From Actinophytocola sp036555685 (GTDB taxonomy: Bacteria > Actinomycetota > Actinomycetes > Mycobacteriales > Pseudonocardiaceae): a DNA stretch of 14,066 bases. How positions within the stretch are numbered: the stretch's first letter is position 1; every line of letters starts with the position of its first letter. Under the pieces are notes generated by a model. The model ran no database searches and was not told where the DNA came from. It worked only from the letters and a program-made list of their open reading frames with translations. Where the stretch lies: contig NZ_DATBKY010000223.1 of the NCBI RefSeq assembly GCF_036555685.1, forward strand, positions 1 through 14,066. The letters run 5' to 3'. Below are positions 6,874 to 13,983 of the stretch, one piece after another. The position numbers were made by a program, and so were the translations under genes.

Positions 6874-8016
6874 ATGGACTTCGATCGGGACGAGGCAGAC
6901 CTCGAGCTGGCCGGGCTGGCGCGGACGATCCTGGCCGACCACGCCACGCCCGCCCGGCTCGCCGAGGTCGAGGCGACCGGCGACCGGTTCGACCGTGCAC
7001 TGTGGACGGAGTTGGCGAAGGCGGGCGTGCTGGCCGCGACGCTGCCGGAGTCCGTCGGCGGCAGCGGGTTGGGCCCGCTCGCGCAGTGCGGGGTGCTCGT
7101 GGAACTCGGCCGGACGGTCGCCCCGGTGCCGTACCTGCCGTCGATCGTCGTCGCCGCGGCTGCGATCGCCGAGCACGGGACCGGCGCGCAGCGGGCGGCG
7201 TGGGCGGCGCCGGCCGCGGCGGGCGACCTTGTGCTCACGACCGCGCTCACCGAGGAGGTCGGCGACGACCCGGCGGCCCCGGCGACACTGGCCGAACCCG
7301 TCGAAGACGGCGCTGCACGTGCAGATGCCACCTGGCGTTTGCGTGGTACAAAAGTCGCGGTACCCGCGGGACCTGTCGCGGACTTGTTCCTGGTTCCGGC
7401 GCAGACCCCGCGGGGGCCGACTGTGTTCCTTGTCACTCCGCGCGATCCGGGCGTCTCGGTGCGTCGCCAGGAGATCGTCGACGGCGACGCCGAGGCGGTG
7501 CTCGACCTGGACCATGTCGAGCTCGGCGCCGATCGCGTACTGGGTGAACCGGGCGGCGGCAAGCGGGTCGTCGGGTGGCTCGCCGCACGCCAGACGGTCG
7601 GGCTGTGCGCCCACCAGCTGGGCGTCACCGAGGCTGCGCTGCAGATGACAGCCCTATATGCAAGTGGCAGAGTGCAATTTGGTCGTCCTATCGGGACATT
7701 TCAGGCCGTGGGCCAGCGGCTCGCCGACTGCTACGTCGACGTTGAGGCGATACGGTTGACGATGTGGCAAGCGGCCTGGCGAATATCTGAAAACCTGGCT
7801 TCCCAGCTGGAGATCGGCACCGCGAAATTCTGGGCGGCCGATGGCGGGCACCGGGTCGCACACGCGTCGGTGCACGTGCACGGCGGTTTGGGTATTGACG
7901 TGGACTACCCGCTGCATCGATATTTTGTGGCTGCGAAACGAAATGAGTTCAGCCTCGGCGGCGCCACACTGCAGCTGCGACGAATCGGTGCCGTGCTGGC
8001 CGCTGAGCCGGCCTGA
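6874..8016 (+). CDS. fadE27: Acyl-CoA dehydrogenase FadE27 (ChsE5-like partner subunit)
   Basis: The 380-residue subunit has the acyl-CoA dehydrogenase fold, but the position matching the catalytic Glu of FadE26 is Ala238 (AARQTV). This is expected for the non-catalytic half of the heteromer, which supplies part of the FAD site. SGRVQFGRPIGTFQAVG at 264-280 and HVHGGLGID at 334-342 are the flavin-contacting C-terminal motifs. The middle domain is degenerate, as in other FadE27-type subunits. ATG at 6874 has GGGGAGG 4 nt upstream, and the gap from fadE26 is 23 bp. Codon use changes inside the gene: residues 259-277 use A/T-ending codons at 13 of 19 positions, and several later stretches also do, whereas fadE26 is almost wholly G/C-ending. 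No frameshift is visible, so it should be functional. Confidence 0.92.
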   Translation: MDFDRDEADLELAGLARTILADHATPARLAEVEATGDRFDRALWTELAKAGVLAATLPESVGGSGLGPLAQCGVLVELGRTVAPVPYLPSIVVAAAAIAEHGTGAQRAAWAAPAAAGDLVLTTALTEEVGDDPAAPATLAEPVEDGAARADATWRLRGTKVAVPAGPVADLFLVPAQTPRGPTVFLVTPRDPGVSVRRQEIVDGDAEAVLDLDHVELGADRVLGEPGGGKRVVGWLAARQTVGLCAHQLGVTEAALQMTALYASGRVQFGRPIGTFQAVGQRLADCYVDVEAIRLTMWQAAWRISENLASQLEIGTAKFWAADGGHRVAHASVHVHGGLGIDVDYPLHRYFVAAKRNEFSLGGATLQLRRIGAVLAAEPA

Positions 8017-8041
8017 GGCCCGCATGAGGTAGGAGGTCTCC

Positions 8042-9685
8042 ATGACCGCGCCGGGGGAGCCACTCCCCACAGTCACCGAGCTGTTGCTGGCGCGGGCCGA
8101 CGACGACCACCCCGGGCTCCTCTTCGAGGACTCCTGCTGGAGCTGGGCCCAGCACGTGCAGGAGTGCGCCGACCGCGCGGCGCTGCTGCAGTCATTGCGC
8201 CGGCCGGGCCCGTTCCACATCGGCGTGCTGCTCGACAACGTGCCCGAGTTCTCGTTCCTCCTCGGCGGCGCCGCGCTCGCCGGCGCGGTGCTCGTCGGGC
8301 TCAACACGAGCCGCCGCGGCGACGCGCTCGTGCGCGACATCCGGACGGCCGACTGCCAGGTGGTGCTGACCGAGAGCCGGTACGTGGAGTTGTTGCAGGG
8401 CATGGACATCGGCGCGCGAGTGCTCGACGTGGACTCCGCCGCCTGGCACGTCACCTCGTTCCGCCACCGGCACAGCCGGCTCGACCCGGTGCCGGCCACG
8501 CCGCACGACCTGCTCATGCTGATCTTCACGTCCGGCACCAGCGGCGAGCCCAAGGCGGTGCGCTGCACGCACGGGAAGATCGCCCAGCCCGGCCGGATGC
8601 TCGCCGGACGGTTCGGGCTCGGCGCGGCGGACACCGTGTACGTCGCGATGCCGATGTTCCACTCGAACGCGATCATGGCTGGCTGGTCGGTCGGCCTCGC
8701 CGCCGGCGCCCGGCTCGCGCTGCGCCGCCGGTTCACCGCGTCCGGGTTCCTCGACGATGTCCGGAAGTTCGGTGTCACCTACGCGAACTACGTCGGCAAG
8801 CCGCTGTCCTACATCATGGGCACGACCCCGCGCGAGGACGACGCGGACAACCCGCTGCGGATCATGTTCGGCAACGAGGGCAGCGCGCGGGACGTGGCCG
8901 AGTTCGCCGAGCGGTTCGGCTGCGAGGTGATCGACGCGTACGGCTCGACCGAGGGCGGCATCAACCTCGTGCGCCCGCCGGACCTGCCGGCCGGCTCGCT
9001 CGGCCGGCTCGGCGACGACGTCGCCGTGCTGAGCTCGGCGACCGGACAGCCCTGCCCGCCTGCGGAGTTCGACGACCACGGCCGGCTGACCAACCCGGAC
9101 GAGGCCATCGGCGAGCTGGTCCGGACCAGTGGGCCGGGCCTGTTCGCCGGCTACTACAACGACCCCGACGCGGACGCGGCCCGCATGCGCGAGGGCATGT
9201 TCTGGAGCGGCGACCTCGTCTACCGCGACGAGCACGGCTTCGCGTACTTCGTCGGCCGCACCGGCGAGTGGCTGCGGGTGGACGGGGAGAACCTCGGCAC
9301 GGCCCCGATCGAGCGGATTCTGCAGCGCCACCCCGACGTCGCCGAGGTCGCCGTGTACGCGGTGCCCGACCCGGACGCCGGCGACCAGGTGATGGCCGCG
9401 CTCGTGCTGCGCGGCGGAGCGCGGTTCGACCCCGTGAAGTTCGCGACGTTCCTGGCCGCCCAGTCCGACCTGGGACCCAAGCAGGTGCCGCGGTTCGTCC
9501 GGCTCAGCTTCCGGCTGCCGCGGACCGGGACGTACAAGGTGCAGAAGCGGCGGCTGGCCGCGCAGCGCTGGCGCACCCCCGACCCGGTGTGGTGGCGCGA
9601 AGGCGCCGAGCTGCGGTACGAGCCGCTGACCCCGGCCAGCGATCCGATTCGGCTCGACTGGGGTGCCCGGTCCGTGCGACGCTGA
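8042..9685 (+). CDS. fadD17: Steroid-acid CoA ligase FadD17 (ANL superfamily)
   Basis: This 547-residue adenylate-forming acyl-CoA synthetase carries the ATP P-loop TSGTSGEPK at 163-171, YGSTEGG at 300-306, SGDLVYRD at 389-396, the hinge region GRTGEW...DGENL at 405-418, and the C-terminal catalytic lysine Lys499 in TYKVQK. In M. tuberculosis and Rhodococcus, FadD17 activates steroid side-chain acids. As I recall, it favours the C5 (24-oate) acid, in contrast to FadD19 with the C8 acid. ATG at 8042 has AGGAGGT 4 nt upstream and lies 25 bp after fadE27, in the conserved fadE26-fadE27-fadD17 order. The protein is somewhat longer than the mycobacterial one, mostly at the tail after Lys499. A different branched or steroid acid substrate cannot be excluded. 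Confidence 0.91.
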   Translation: MTAPGEPLPTVTELLLARADDDHPGLLFEDSCWSWAQHVQECADRAALLQSLRRPGPFHIGVLLDNVPEFSFLLGGAALAGAVLVGLNTSRRGDALVRDIRTADCQVVLTESRYVELLQGMDIGARVLDVDSAAWHVTSFRHRHSRLDPVPATPHDLLMLIFTSGTSGEPKAVRCTHGKIAQPGRMLAGRFGLGAADTVYVAMPMFHSNAIMAGWSVGLAAGARLALRRRFTASGFLDDVRKFGVTYANYVGKPLSYIMGTTPREDDADNPLRIMFGNEGSARDVAEFAERFGCEVIDAYGSTEGGINLVRPPDLPAGSLGRLGDDVAVLSSATGQPCPPAEFDDHGRLTNPDEAIGELVRTSGPGLFAGYYNDPDADAARMREGMFWSGDLVYRDEHGFAYFVGRTGEWLRVDGENLGTAPIERILQRHPDVAEVAVYAVPDPDAGDQVMAALVLRGGARFDPVKFATFLAAQSDLGPKQVPRFVRLSFRLPRTGTYKVQKRRLAAQRWRTPDPVWWREGAELRYEPLTPASDPIRLDWGARSVRR

Positions 9686-9688
9686 GGC

Positions 9689-9886
9689 ATGCCCGAAAAA
9701 CCGGAGCCCGCATCTGAGGACACGACCGACTCACAGGACGACGTGAAAGCGCGATTCCGGGAGGCGCTGGAGCGCAAACAGGCCCAGAACCGAAACGGCG
9801 AGGGCCACGCGGACGCCAGGTCGAAGGTGCACGACACCCACGGCCCCGCCGCGGCCAAGCGCCAGTTCCGCCGCAAGAGCGGCTGA
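9689..9886 (+). CDS. Small charged protein, DUF5302-like
   Basis: A 65-residue, very polar protein rich in Glu, Lys, Arg and Gln, with no membrane segment or signal peptide. The central stretch DDVKARFREALERKQAQ looks helical, and the tail is basic (AAAKRQFRRKSG). It resembles the short actinobacterial DUF5302 family, whose function is unknown to me. ATG lies 3 bp after the fadD17 stop, with a short GAGG formed by the stop region, so it is probably translated from the fadE26-fadE27-fadD17 transcript. Its stop lies only 3 bp from the stop of the convergent NUDIX gene. Such proteins occur next to unrelated genes, so its place here need not mean a steroid role. Confidence 0.8.
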   Translation: MPEKPEPASEDTTDSQDDVKARFREALERKQAQNRNGEGHADARSKVHDTHGPAAAKRQFRRKSG

Positions 9887-9899
9887 CGCTCACCGGCGG
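9868..9899. terminator. Imperfect hairpin over two convergent stop codons
   Basis: CCGCCG (9868-9873) pairs with CGGCGG (9894-9899), and GAGCG (9877-9881) pairs with CGCTC (9887-9891), around a 5-base loop GCTGA, with a small internal loop between the two stems. The structure spans the ends of the DUF5302-like gene and the NUDIX gene, whose stops are 3 bp apart. It could act as a two-way terminator. There is no T-tract on either side, and such GC-rich pairings also arise by chance in DNA like this. Confidence 0.4.
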
Positions 9900-10420
9900 T
9901 CCCGCATGACCAGCAACAGGTAGGCGGCGAGCGTCGAGTCGTCGGTGATCACGCCGTCGCTGATCATCCGCTCGACCTCGCCGCGCGGGAACCACTGCGT
10001 GCGCATGTCCTGCTCGGTCTGCTCCCGGTTCGGCTCGCCCGGCGTGAGGTCGGTGGCGAGGAACACGTGGTAGCCCTGGCCGGTGAACCCTTGCGCGCAA
10101 TTGAGGTAGCCGAGCCGTTCCAGCCGCGCGGCGGTGAACCCGGTCTCCTCGGCGAGCTCGGTGGCCGCCAGCTCCTCGGGCGTGCCGGTCACGCCGGTCG
10201 GGAACGAACCCTGGGGGAACTCCCACCGTCGGCCGCCAAGCGTGTAGCGATACTGCTCGACCAGGTGGAACCCGCCGTCCTGTCGCGGGACGACCACAGC
10301 GAAGTCCGGCTTGTCCACGACCCCGTACAACCCGCGTGACCCGTCGGCGTACTCGATCTGGTCCTCACGCAAGGTCATCCACGGGTTCTCGTAGACGACG
10401 CGCGACGACAGTGTTCGCAT
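9890..10420 (-). CDS. NUDIX hydrolase, ADP-ribose pyrophosphatase-like
   Basis: The 176-residue cytosolic NUDIX protein would cleave a nucleoside diphosphate linked to another group. WEFPQG at 66-71 precedes the box, and the metal-binding core TELAEETGF at 87-95 keeps Glu88, Glu91 and Glu92. The usual Arg before the first of these is Thr87, the upstream Glu of the canonical box is Gly79, and there are two extra residues between WEFP and TPE compared with MutT. The N-terminus (SSRVVYENPWMTLRED) resembles ADP-ribose pyrophosphatases. ATG at 10420 is 2 bp after the nitronate monooxygenase-like stop. A GTG at 10426, overlapping that stop as GTGA, is an alternative. It is last in the fadD19 operon. 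Substrates such as ADP-ribose, NADH or a CoA derivative are all possible; none is shown by sequence. Confidence 0.9.
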   Translation of the reverse strand: MRTLSSRVVYENPWMTLREDQIEYADGSRGLYGVVDKPDFAVVVPRQDGGFHLVEQYRYTLGGRRWEFPQGSFPTGVTGTPEELAATELAEETGFTAARLERLGYLNCAQGFTGQGYHVFLATDLTPGEPNREQTEQDMRTQWFPRGEVERMISDGVITDDSTLAAYLLLVMRDRR

Positions 10421-10422
10421 AC

Positions 10423-11520
10423 TCACAGGCCGAGTCTGGCCCGCGCCTGCGTGAGCTCGGCCAGCAGGTCCGCCATCACCTCCGCGACCGGGCGGACGTC
10501 GTTCATCCGGCCGACGATCTGGCCGACCGGCATCGCCACCACGTCCGGGTCGCCGCCCTGCATCATCCGCTGGTGGGCCTCGCCGACCAGCAGGTTCTGC
10601 AGGGGCATGGGCAGCGGCTGGGGCGCGTCGGGCGCCGCCCACGCCTGCGTCCAGCGGTTGCGCAGCAGCCGGGCCGGCTTGCCGGTGTAGATCCGCGACC
10701 GCACGGTGTCGCTCGAGCCGGCCTTCAGCAGCGCGCGCTGCAGCGTGTCCGGGCCGGTGCCGAGCCGGTACTCGGCCGTGGTCAGCCAGTACGAGCCCAT
10801 CCACACGCCCGCCGCACCGAGCGCGAGTGCCGCGAGGACCTGGCGCCCGCTGCCGATCCCGCCCGCCGCCAGCACCGGCACCCGCTCGCCCACGGCGTCC
10901 ACGACCTCGGGAATCAGCACCATCGACGCGATCTCGCCGGTGTGCCCGCCTGCCTCGTAGCCCTGCGCCACGACCACGTCGACGCCGTTGTCGGCGTGCC
11001 GCACGGCGTGCTCGGCCTTCCCGGCGAGCGCCGCCACCGGCACGCCGCGCTCGTGCGCCCGCTCGATCACGTCGACTGGTGGCGAGCCCAGCGCGTTCGC
11101 CACCAGGCCGATCCGGTGCGACATGGCGACGTCCACATGGGAGCGCGCGACCGAGTGCAGCCAGCCGAGCACGCCCACGTCGGTCGCCGGGTCGCCGGAC
11201 AGCGGCGGCACGCCCAGCTCGAGCAGCGTCCTCGCCACGAAGTCCTTGTGGCCCTGGGGGATCATCGCCGAGAGGTCGGCCGACGAGCCCTCGGTCGGGA
11301 TCTTGGCCGGCATCACGATGTCGACGCCGTACGGCTTGCCGCCGGTGTTCTCGTCCATCCAGGACAGCGCGGCGTCGAGCTCGGCCGGGTCGTTGAACCG
11401 CACGCAGCCGAGCACGCCGAGCCCACCCGCGCGGCTGATCGCGGCCGCCACGTGTTCGGACGGGGTGAAACCGAAGATCGGGTGCTCGATGCCGAACGTG
11501 TCACACACCGACGCTGGCAT
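10423..11520 (-). CDS. Nitronate monooxygenase-family flavoprotein (Rv1533-type)
   Basis: This 365-residue TIM-barrel FMN protein is of the 2-nitropropane dioxygenase/enoyl-reductase-like family. HPIFGF at 13-18 and AGGLGVLG at 31-38 form the start of the barrel. QGYEAGGHTG at 186-195 holds His193, the conserved active-site histidine. AAGGIGSGRQ at 218-227 and GAAGVWMGS at 235-243 bind the FMN phosphate. Features such as ENTGGKPYGVDIVMP and TGKPARLLRNRWT resemble mycobacterial Rv1533 rather than IpdC (Rv3553), the known steroid-ring enzyme of this family. The start overlaps the 3' end of fadD19 by 20 bp, and the NUDIX gene follows after 2 bp, so the three are one transcript. Its role beside fadD19 is unknown; a flavin-dependent reductase or oxidase acting on a steroid CoA intermediate is a guess. 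Confidence 0.92.
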   Translation of the reverse strand: MPASVCDTFGIEHPIFGFTPSEHVAAAISRAGGLGVLGCVRFNDPAELDAALSWMDENTGGKPYGVDIVMPAKIPTEGSSADLSAMIPQGHKDFVARTLLELGVPPLSGDPATDVGVLGWLHSVARSHVDVAMSHRIGLVANALGSPPVDVIERAHERGVPVAALAGKAEHAVRHADNGVDVVVAQGYEAGGHTGEIASMVLIPEVVDAVGERVPVLAAGGIGSGRQVLAALALGAAGVWMGSYWLTTAEYRLGTGPDTLQRALLKAGSSDTVRSRIYTGKPARLLRNRWTQAWAAPDAPQPLPMPLQNLLVGEAHQRMMQGGDPDVVAMPVGQIVGRMNDVRPVAEVMADLLAELTQARARLGL

Positions 11521-13144
11521 GCGCCCCTCCGGCTTCCGTGGCCGCGGCCCGCCACGTCGGTTCGTGTTCTCGCGTGTGCTCCTTGGCCCAGCGGTAGTCG
11601 GCCTTCGCGCTCGGCAGCCGGCCCACCTCGTCGACGATCCACAGGCTGCGCGGCGTCTTGTAGCCTGCGATCCGCTGCCGGACGTGGGCGTCGAGCGCGG
11701 CGAAGTCGATCGTCCTTTCCGGACGCGGCTGCACGAGCGCGGCCACCCGCTCGCCGAGCCGCTCGTCGGGCACGCCGACCACCAGCGCGTCGAAGACGTC
11801 CGGGTGGGACTTGAGCGCCTCCTCGACCTCCTCGGGGAAGACCTTCTCGCCGCCGGTGTTCACGCACATGTTTCCCCGGCCCAGCAACGTGATCGTGCCG
11901 TCCTCCTCGAGCCGGGCCCAGTCGCCGGGCACGACGTAGCGGTCGCCGCCGACCTCGACGAAGATCGTCGCGCTCTTGTCGGGATCCTTGTAGTAGCCGA
12001 GCGGTACGTGCCCGCCGCGCGCGATGCGGCCGATCTGGCCGCGCTCGACGGGCCGGTCGTCGTCGTCGATGACGATCGTGTTCGGCCCGCTGTTGACGCG
12101 CGGTCCACCCGTGGCCTGCGGGGCGCCCTTCAGCACGATGCCGATGCCGGTGAACCCGGACTCCGAGGCGCCGATCGCGTCGGTGATCACGACGTTCGGC
12201 AGCGCCTCCAGGTACTGCTCCTTGACGCCCGCCGAGAACAGGGCGGCGTGGCTGGAGAACGCCACCAGCGACGAGGCGTCGTAGGAGCCCTCGTGGAACG
12301 CCTCGATGAGCGGGCGCGCCATCGCGTCGCCGACGATCGTGACCACCTTGACCTGGTGCCGCTCGATGGCCCGCCACACCTCGTGCGGGTCGAACCTGGG
12401 CAGCAGGACCACGGTGTCGCCGGCGAACAGGGCCGGCAGCGCCGCCCACTGCGCGGCCCCGTGGATCAGCGGCGCGCACGCGAGCCGGGTCAGTCCCGGG
12501 GACTCCTTGCCGCGCTCGGACTGCGCCCACTCGTCGGGTAGCGGCTGGCCGGTGTAGAAGTCGATTCCGCCGCCGAGCACGCGCCACACGTCCTCGTGGC
12601 GCCACATCACGCCCTTGGGGTGACCGGTGGTGCCCCCGGTGAACAGGATGTAGATGTCGTCGGGGCTGCGCTCGCCGAAGTCCCGCGCCGCGGGCTGGTT
12701 CGCGAGCGCCTCCTCGTACGGGGTGCTCGTGGTCTCGGTGCCGGTGCCGTCCTCGACCACGAGGCGGTGCCGCAGCATCGGCACGTCGGCCAGCACGGCG
12801 TCGACGCGCGGGGAGAACCGGCGCTCGTGCACGAGCGCGACCAGGTCCGCGTTGTCGAACAAGTATCGTAACTCGTTCTCGACATAGCGGTAGTTGACGT
12901 TGACGAGCACCGCGCGCAGCTTGTACGTGGCGAGGATCGTCTCGATGGCCTCGATCGAGTTCCGCGAGTAGAGCCCGATGTGGTCACCCTTGCCGAAGCC
13001 CTGTCCGGCCAGGTGGTGGGCGAGCCTGTTGGCGCGCGCCTCCAGCTCGGCGAACGTGGTGGTGCGGTCCCCGCAGGCGATCGCGACCCGCTCTCCGAAG
13101 GCGTCGGCGGCATGCTCGAAAAGGTCCGCGATGTTGAGTGCCAC
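11501..13144 (-). CDS. fadD19: Steroid-26-oyl-CoA ligase FadD19 (ANL superfamily)
   Basis: The 547-residue CoA ligase begins MALNIADLFEHAADA, very like mycobacterial FadD19. Motifs: P-loop TGGTTGHPKG at 169-178, GASESG at 325-330, GDWARLEEDG at 407-416, the hinge and CoA region GRGNMCVNTGGEKVFPEE at 422-439, and catalytic Lys514 in the PSAKADYRWAK tail. In Mycobacterium and Rhodococcus, FadD19 activates the C26 carboxylate of 3-oxocholestenoate and is needed for C-24-branched sterols. GTG at 13144 is chosen because the conserved N-terminus starts there. An in-frame GTG at 13150 is possible. An in-frame TTG at 13180 would put the operator inside the gene and is rejected. No Shine-Dalgarno is visible. 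It overlaps the downstream NMO-like gene by 20 bp and is divergent from echA19, as in Rv3515c-Rv3516. Confidence 0.93.
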   Translation of the reverse strand: MALNIADLFEHAADAFGERVAIACGDRTTTFAELEARANRLAHHLAGQGFGKGDHIGLYSRNSIEAIETILATYKLRAVLVNVNYRYVENELRYLFDNADLVALVHERRFSPRVDAVLADVPMLRHRLVVEDGTGTETTSTPYEEALANQPAARDFGERSPDDIYILFTGGTTGHPKGVMWRHEDVWRVLGGGIDFYTGQPLPDEWAQSERGKESPGLTRLACAPLIHGAAQWAALPALFAGDTVVLLPRFDPHEVWRAIERHQVKVVTIVGDAMARPLIEAFHEGSYDASSLVAFSSHAALFSAGVKEQYLEALPNVVITDAIGASESGFTGIGIVLKGAPQATGGPRVNSGPNTIVIDDDDRPVERGQIGRIARGGHVPLGYYKDPDKSATIFVEVGGDRYVVPGDWARLEEDGTITLLGRGNMCVNTGGEKVFPEEVEEALKSHPDVFDALVVGVPDERLGERVAALVQPRPERTIDFAALDAHVRQRIAGYKTPRSLWIVDEVGRLPSAKADYRWAKEHTREHEPTWRAAATEAGGAHASVGV

Positions 13145-13155
13145 GAGCACCAAAC

Positions 13156-13169
13156 TAGAACGTGTTATC
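13156..13169. promoter_or_regulatory. KstR-type operator between fadD19 and echA19
   Basis: TAGAACGTGTTATC keeps the AAC-NN-GTT core and the left outer T of the KstR consensus; only the final A is replaced by C. Its first ten bases are identical to the site at 5627-5640. It lies 11 bp upstream of the fadD19 GTG and 28 bp upstream of the echA19 ATG, so one repressor site could control both divergent units. This matches the KstR control of fadD19/echA19 known in Mycobacterium. Confidence 0.8.
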
Positions 13170-13197
13170 GTTCCTGGCAATCCCCGTGGAGGTGTCG

Positions 13198-13980
13198 ATG
13201 CCTGACTGCCTCGTCGAGCAGGACGGTCACGTCCTCGTGGTGACGATGAACCGGCCGTCCGCGCGAAACGCCCTGTCCGCCGAGATGATGTCGATCATGC
13301 GTGCGGCGTGGGACCGCGTCGACTCCGATCCCTCGGTGCGGGTGTGCGTGCTGACCGGCGCGGGCGGCGCGTTCTGCGCGGGCGCGGACCTGAAGGCGAT
13401 GACGGCGGCGCACCCCGGTGACAGCTTCTCCTCCGGCGGCTGGGACCTGTCGGTGATCGAGCCGCTGCTCAAGGGCCGGCGGCTGACCAAGCCACTCATC
13501 GCGGCCGTCGAGGGCCCGGCCATCGCGGGCGGCACGGAGATACTGCAGGCGACCGACATCCGGGTGGCCGGCGAGAGTGCCCGCTTCGGCGTCGCCGAGG
13601 CGCGGTGGGGGCTGTTCCCGCTGGGCGGGTCGGCGGTGCGGCTGCCGCGCCAGATCCCGTACACCCTCGCGGCGGACCTGCTCTTGACCGGCCGCCACAT
13701 CACGGCGGCCGAGGCGCTGTCGCTGGGTCTGATCGGCCACGTGGTACCAGACGGCCAGGCGCTGTCGAAGGCGCTGGAGATCGCGTCGGCGATCGCGGGG
13801 AACGGCCCGCTGGCGGTGCAGGCCATCCTGCGCACCATGCGCGAGACGGAGGGCATGCCGGAGACCGAGGCGTTCACTGTCGACGCTCGGCTGGGCATGG
13901 CGGTCTTCGCGTCGGAGGACGCGCGAGAGGGCCCGAAGGCCTTCGCGGAGAAGCGGAAGCCCAACTTCCACGCCCACTGA
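13198..13980 (+). CDS. echA19: Enoyl-CoA hydratase EchA19 (crotonase family)
   Basis: The 260-residue crotonase is of normal family length. GAGGAFCAGADLKAM at 55-69 forms the first oxyanion-hole segment, and VEGPAIAGGTEIL at 104-116 the second. Both acid/base glutamates are present: Glu114 (GGTE) and Glu134 (AEARWGLFP). M. tuberculosis EchA19 (Rv3516) hydrates steroid enoyl-CoA intermediates of the cholesterol side chain; divergence from fadD19 supports orthology. Its 3-hydroxyacyl-CoA product would be a substrate for an Hsd4A-type dehydrogenase encoded in this window. ATG at 13198 has GGAGGT (13188-13193) at good spacing. A longer frame from 13162 would start inside the operator and is rejected. 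It is followed after 3 bp by a repeat cluster that may end the transcript. Confidence 0.92.
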   Translation: MPDCLVEQDGHVLVVTMNRPSARNALSAEMMSIMRAAWDRVDSDPSVRVCVLTGAGGAFCAGADLKAMTAAHPGDSFSSGGWDLSVIEPLLKGRRLTKPLIAAVEGPAIAGGTEILQATDIRVAGESARFGVAEARWGLFPLGGSAVRLPRQIPYTLAADLLLTGRHITAAEALSLGLIGHVVPDGQALSKALEIASAIAGNGPLAVQAILRTMRETEGMPETEAFTVDARLGMAVFASEDAREGPKAFAEKRKPNFHAH

Positions 13981-13983
13981 CCC

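Noticed and set aside
7654..8778. 374-codon open frame on the - strand across fadE27/fadD17
   Set aside because: Its composition looks more normal than most shadows because of the odd codon use in fadE27, but it is Ser/Arg-rich, shows no motif, and is opposite two intact genes with full catalytic motifs.
10423..11520. Calling the flavoprotein IpdC (Rv3553)
   Set aside because: Its motifs around residues 58-70 and 275-290 match the Rv1533 group, not IpdC, and no ipdAB genes are adjacent.
13162..13197. Longer start for echA19
   Set aside because: The extension begins inside the operator, has no ribosome-binding site, and the family N-terminus fits the ATG at 13198 preceded by GGAGGT.
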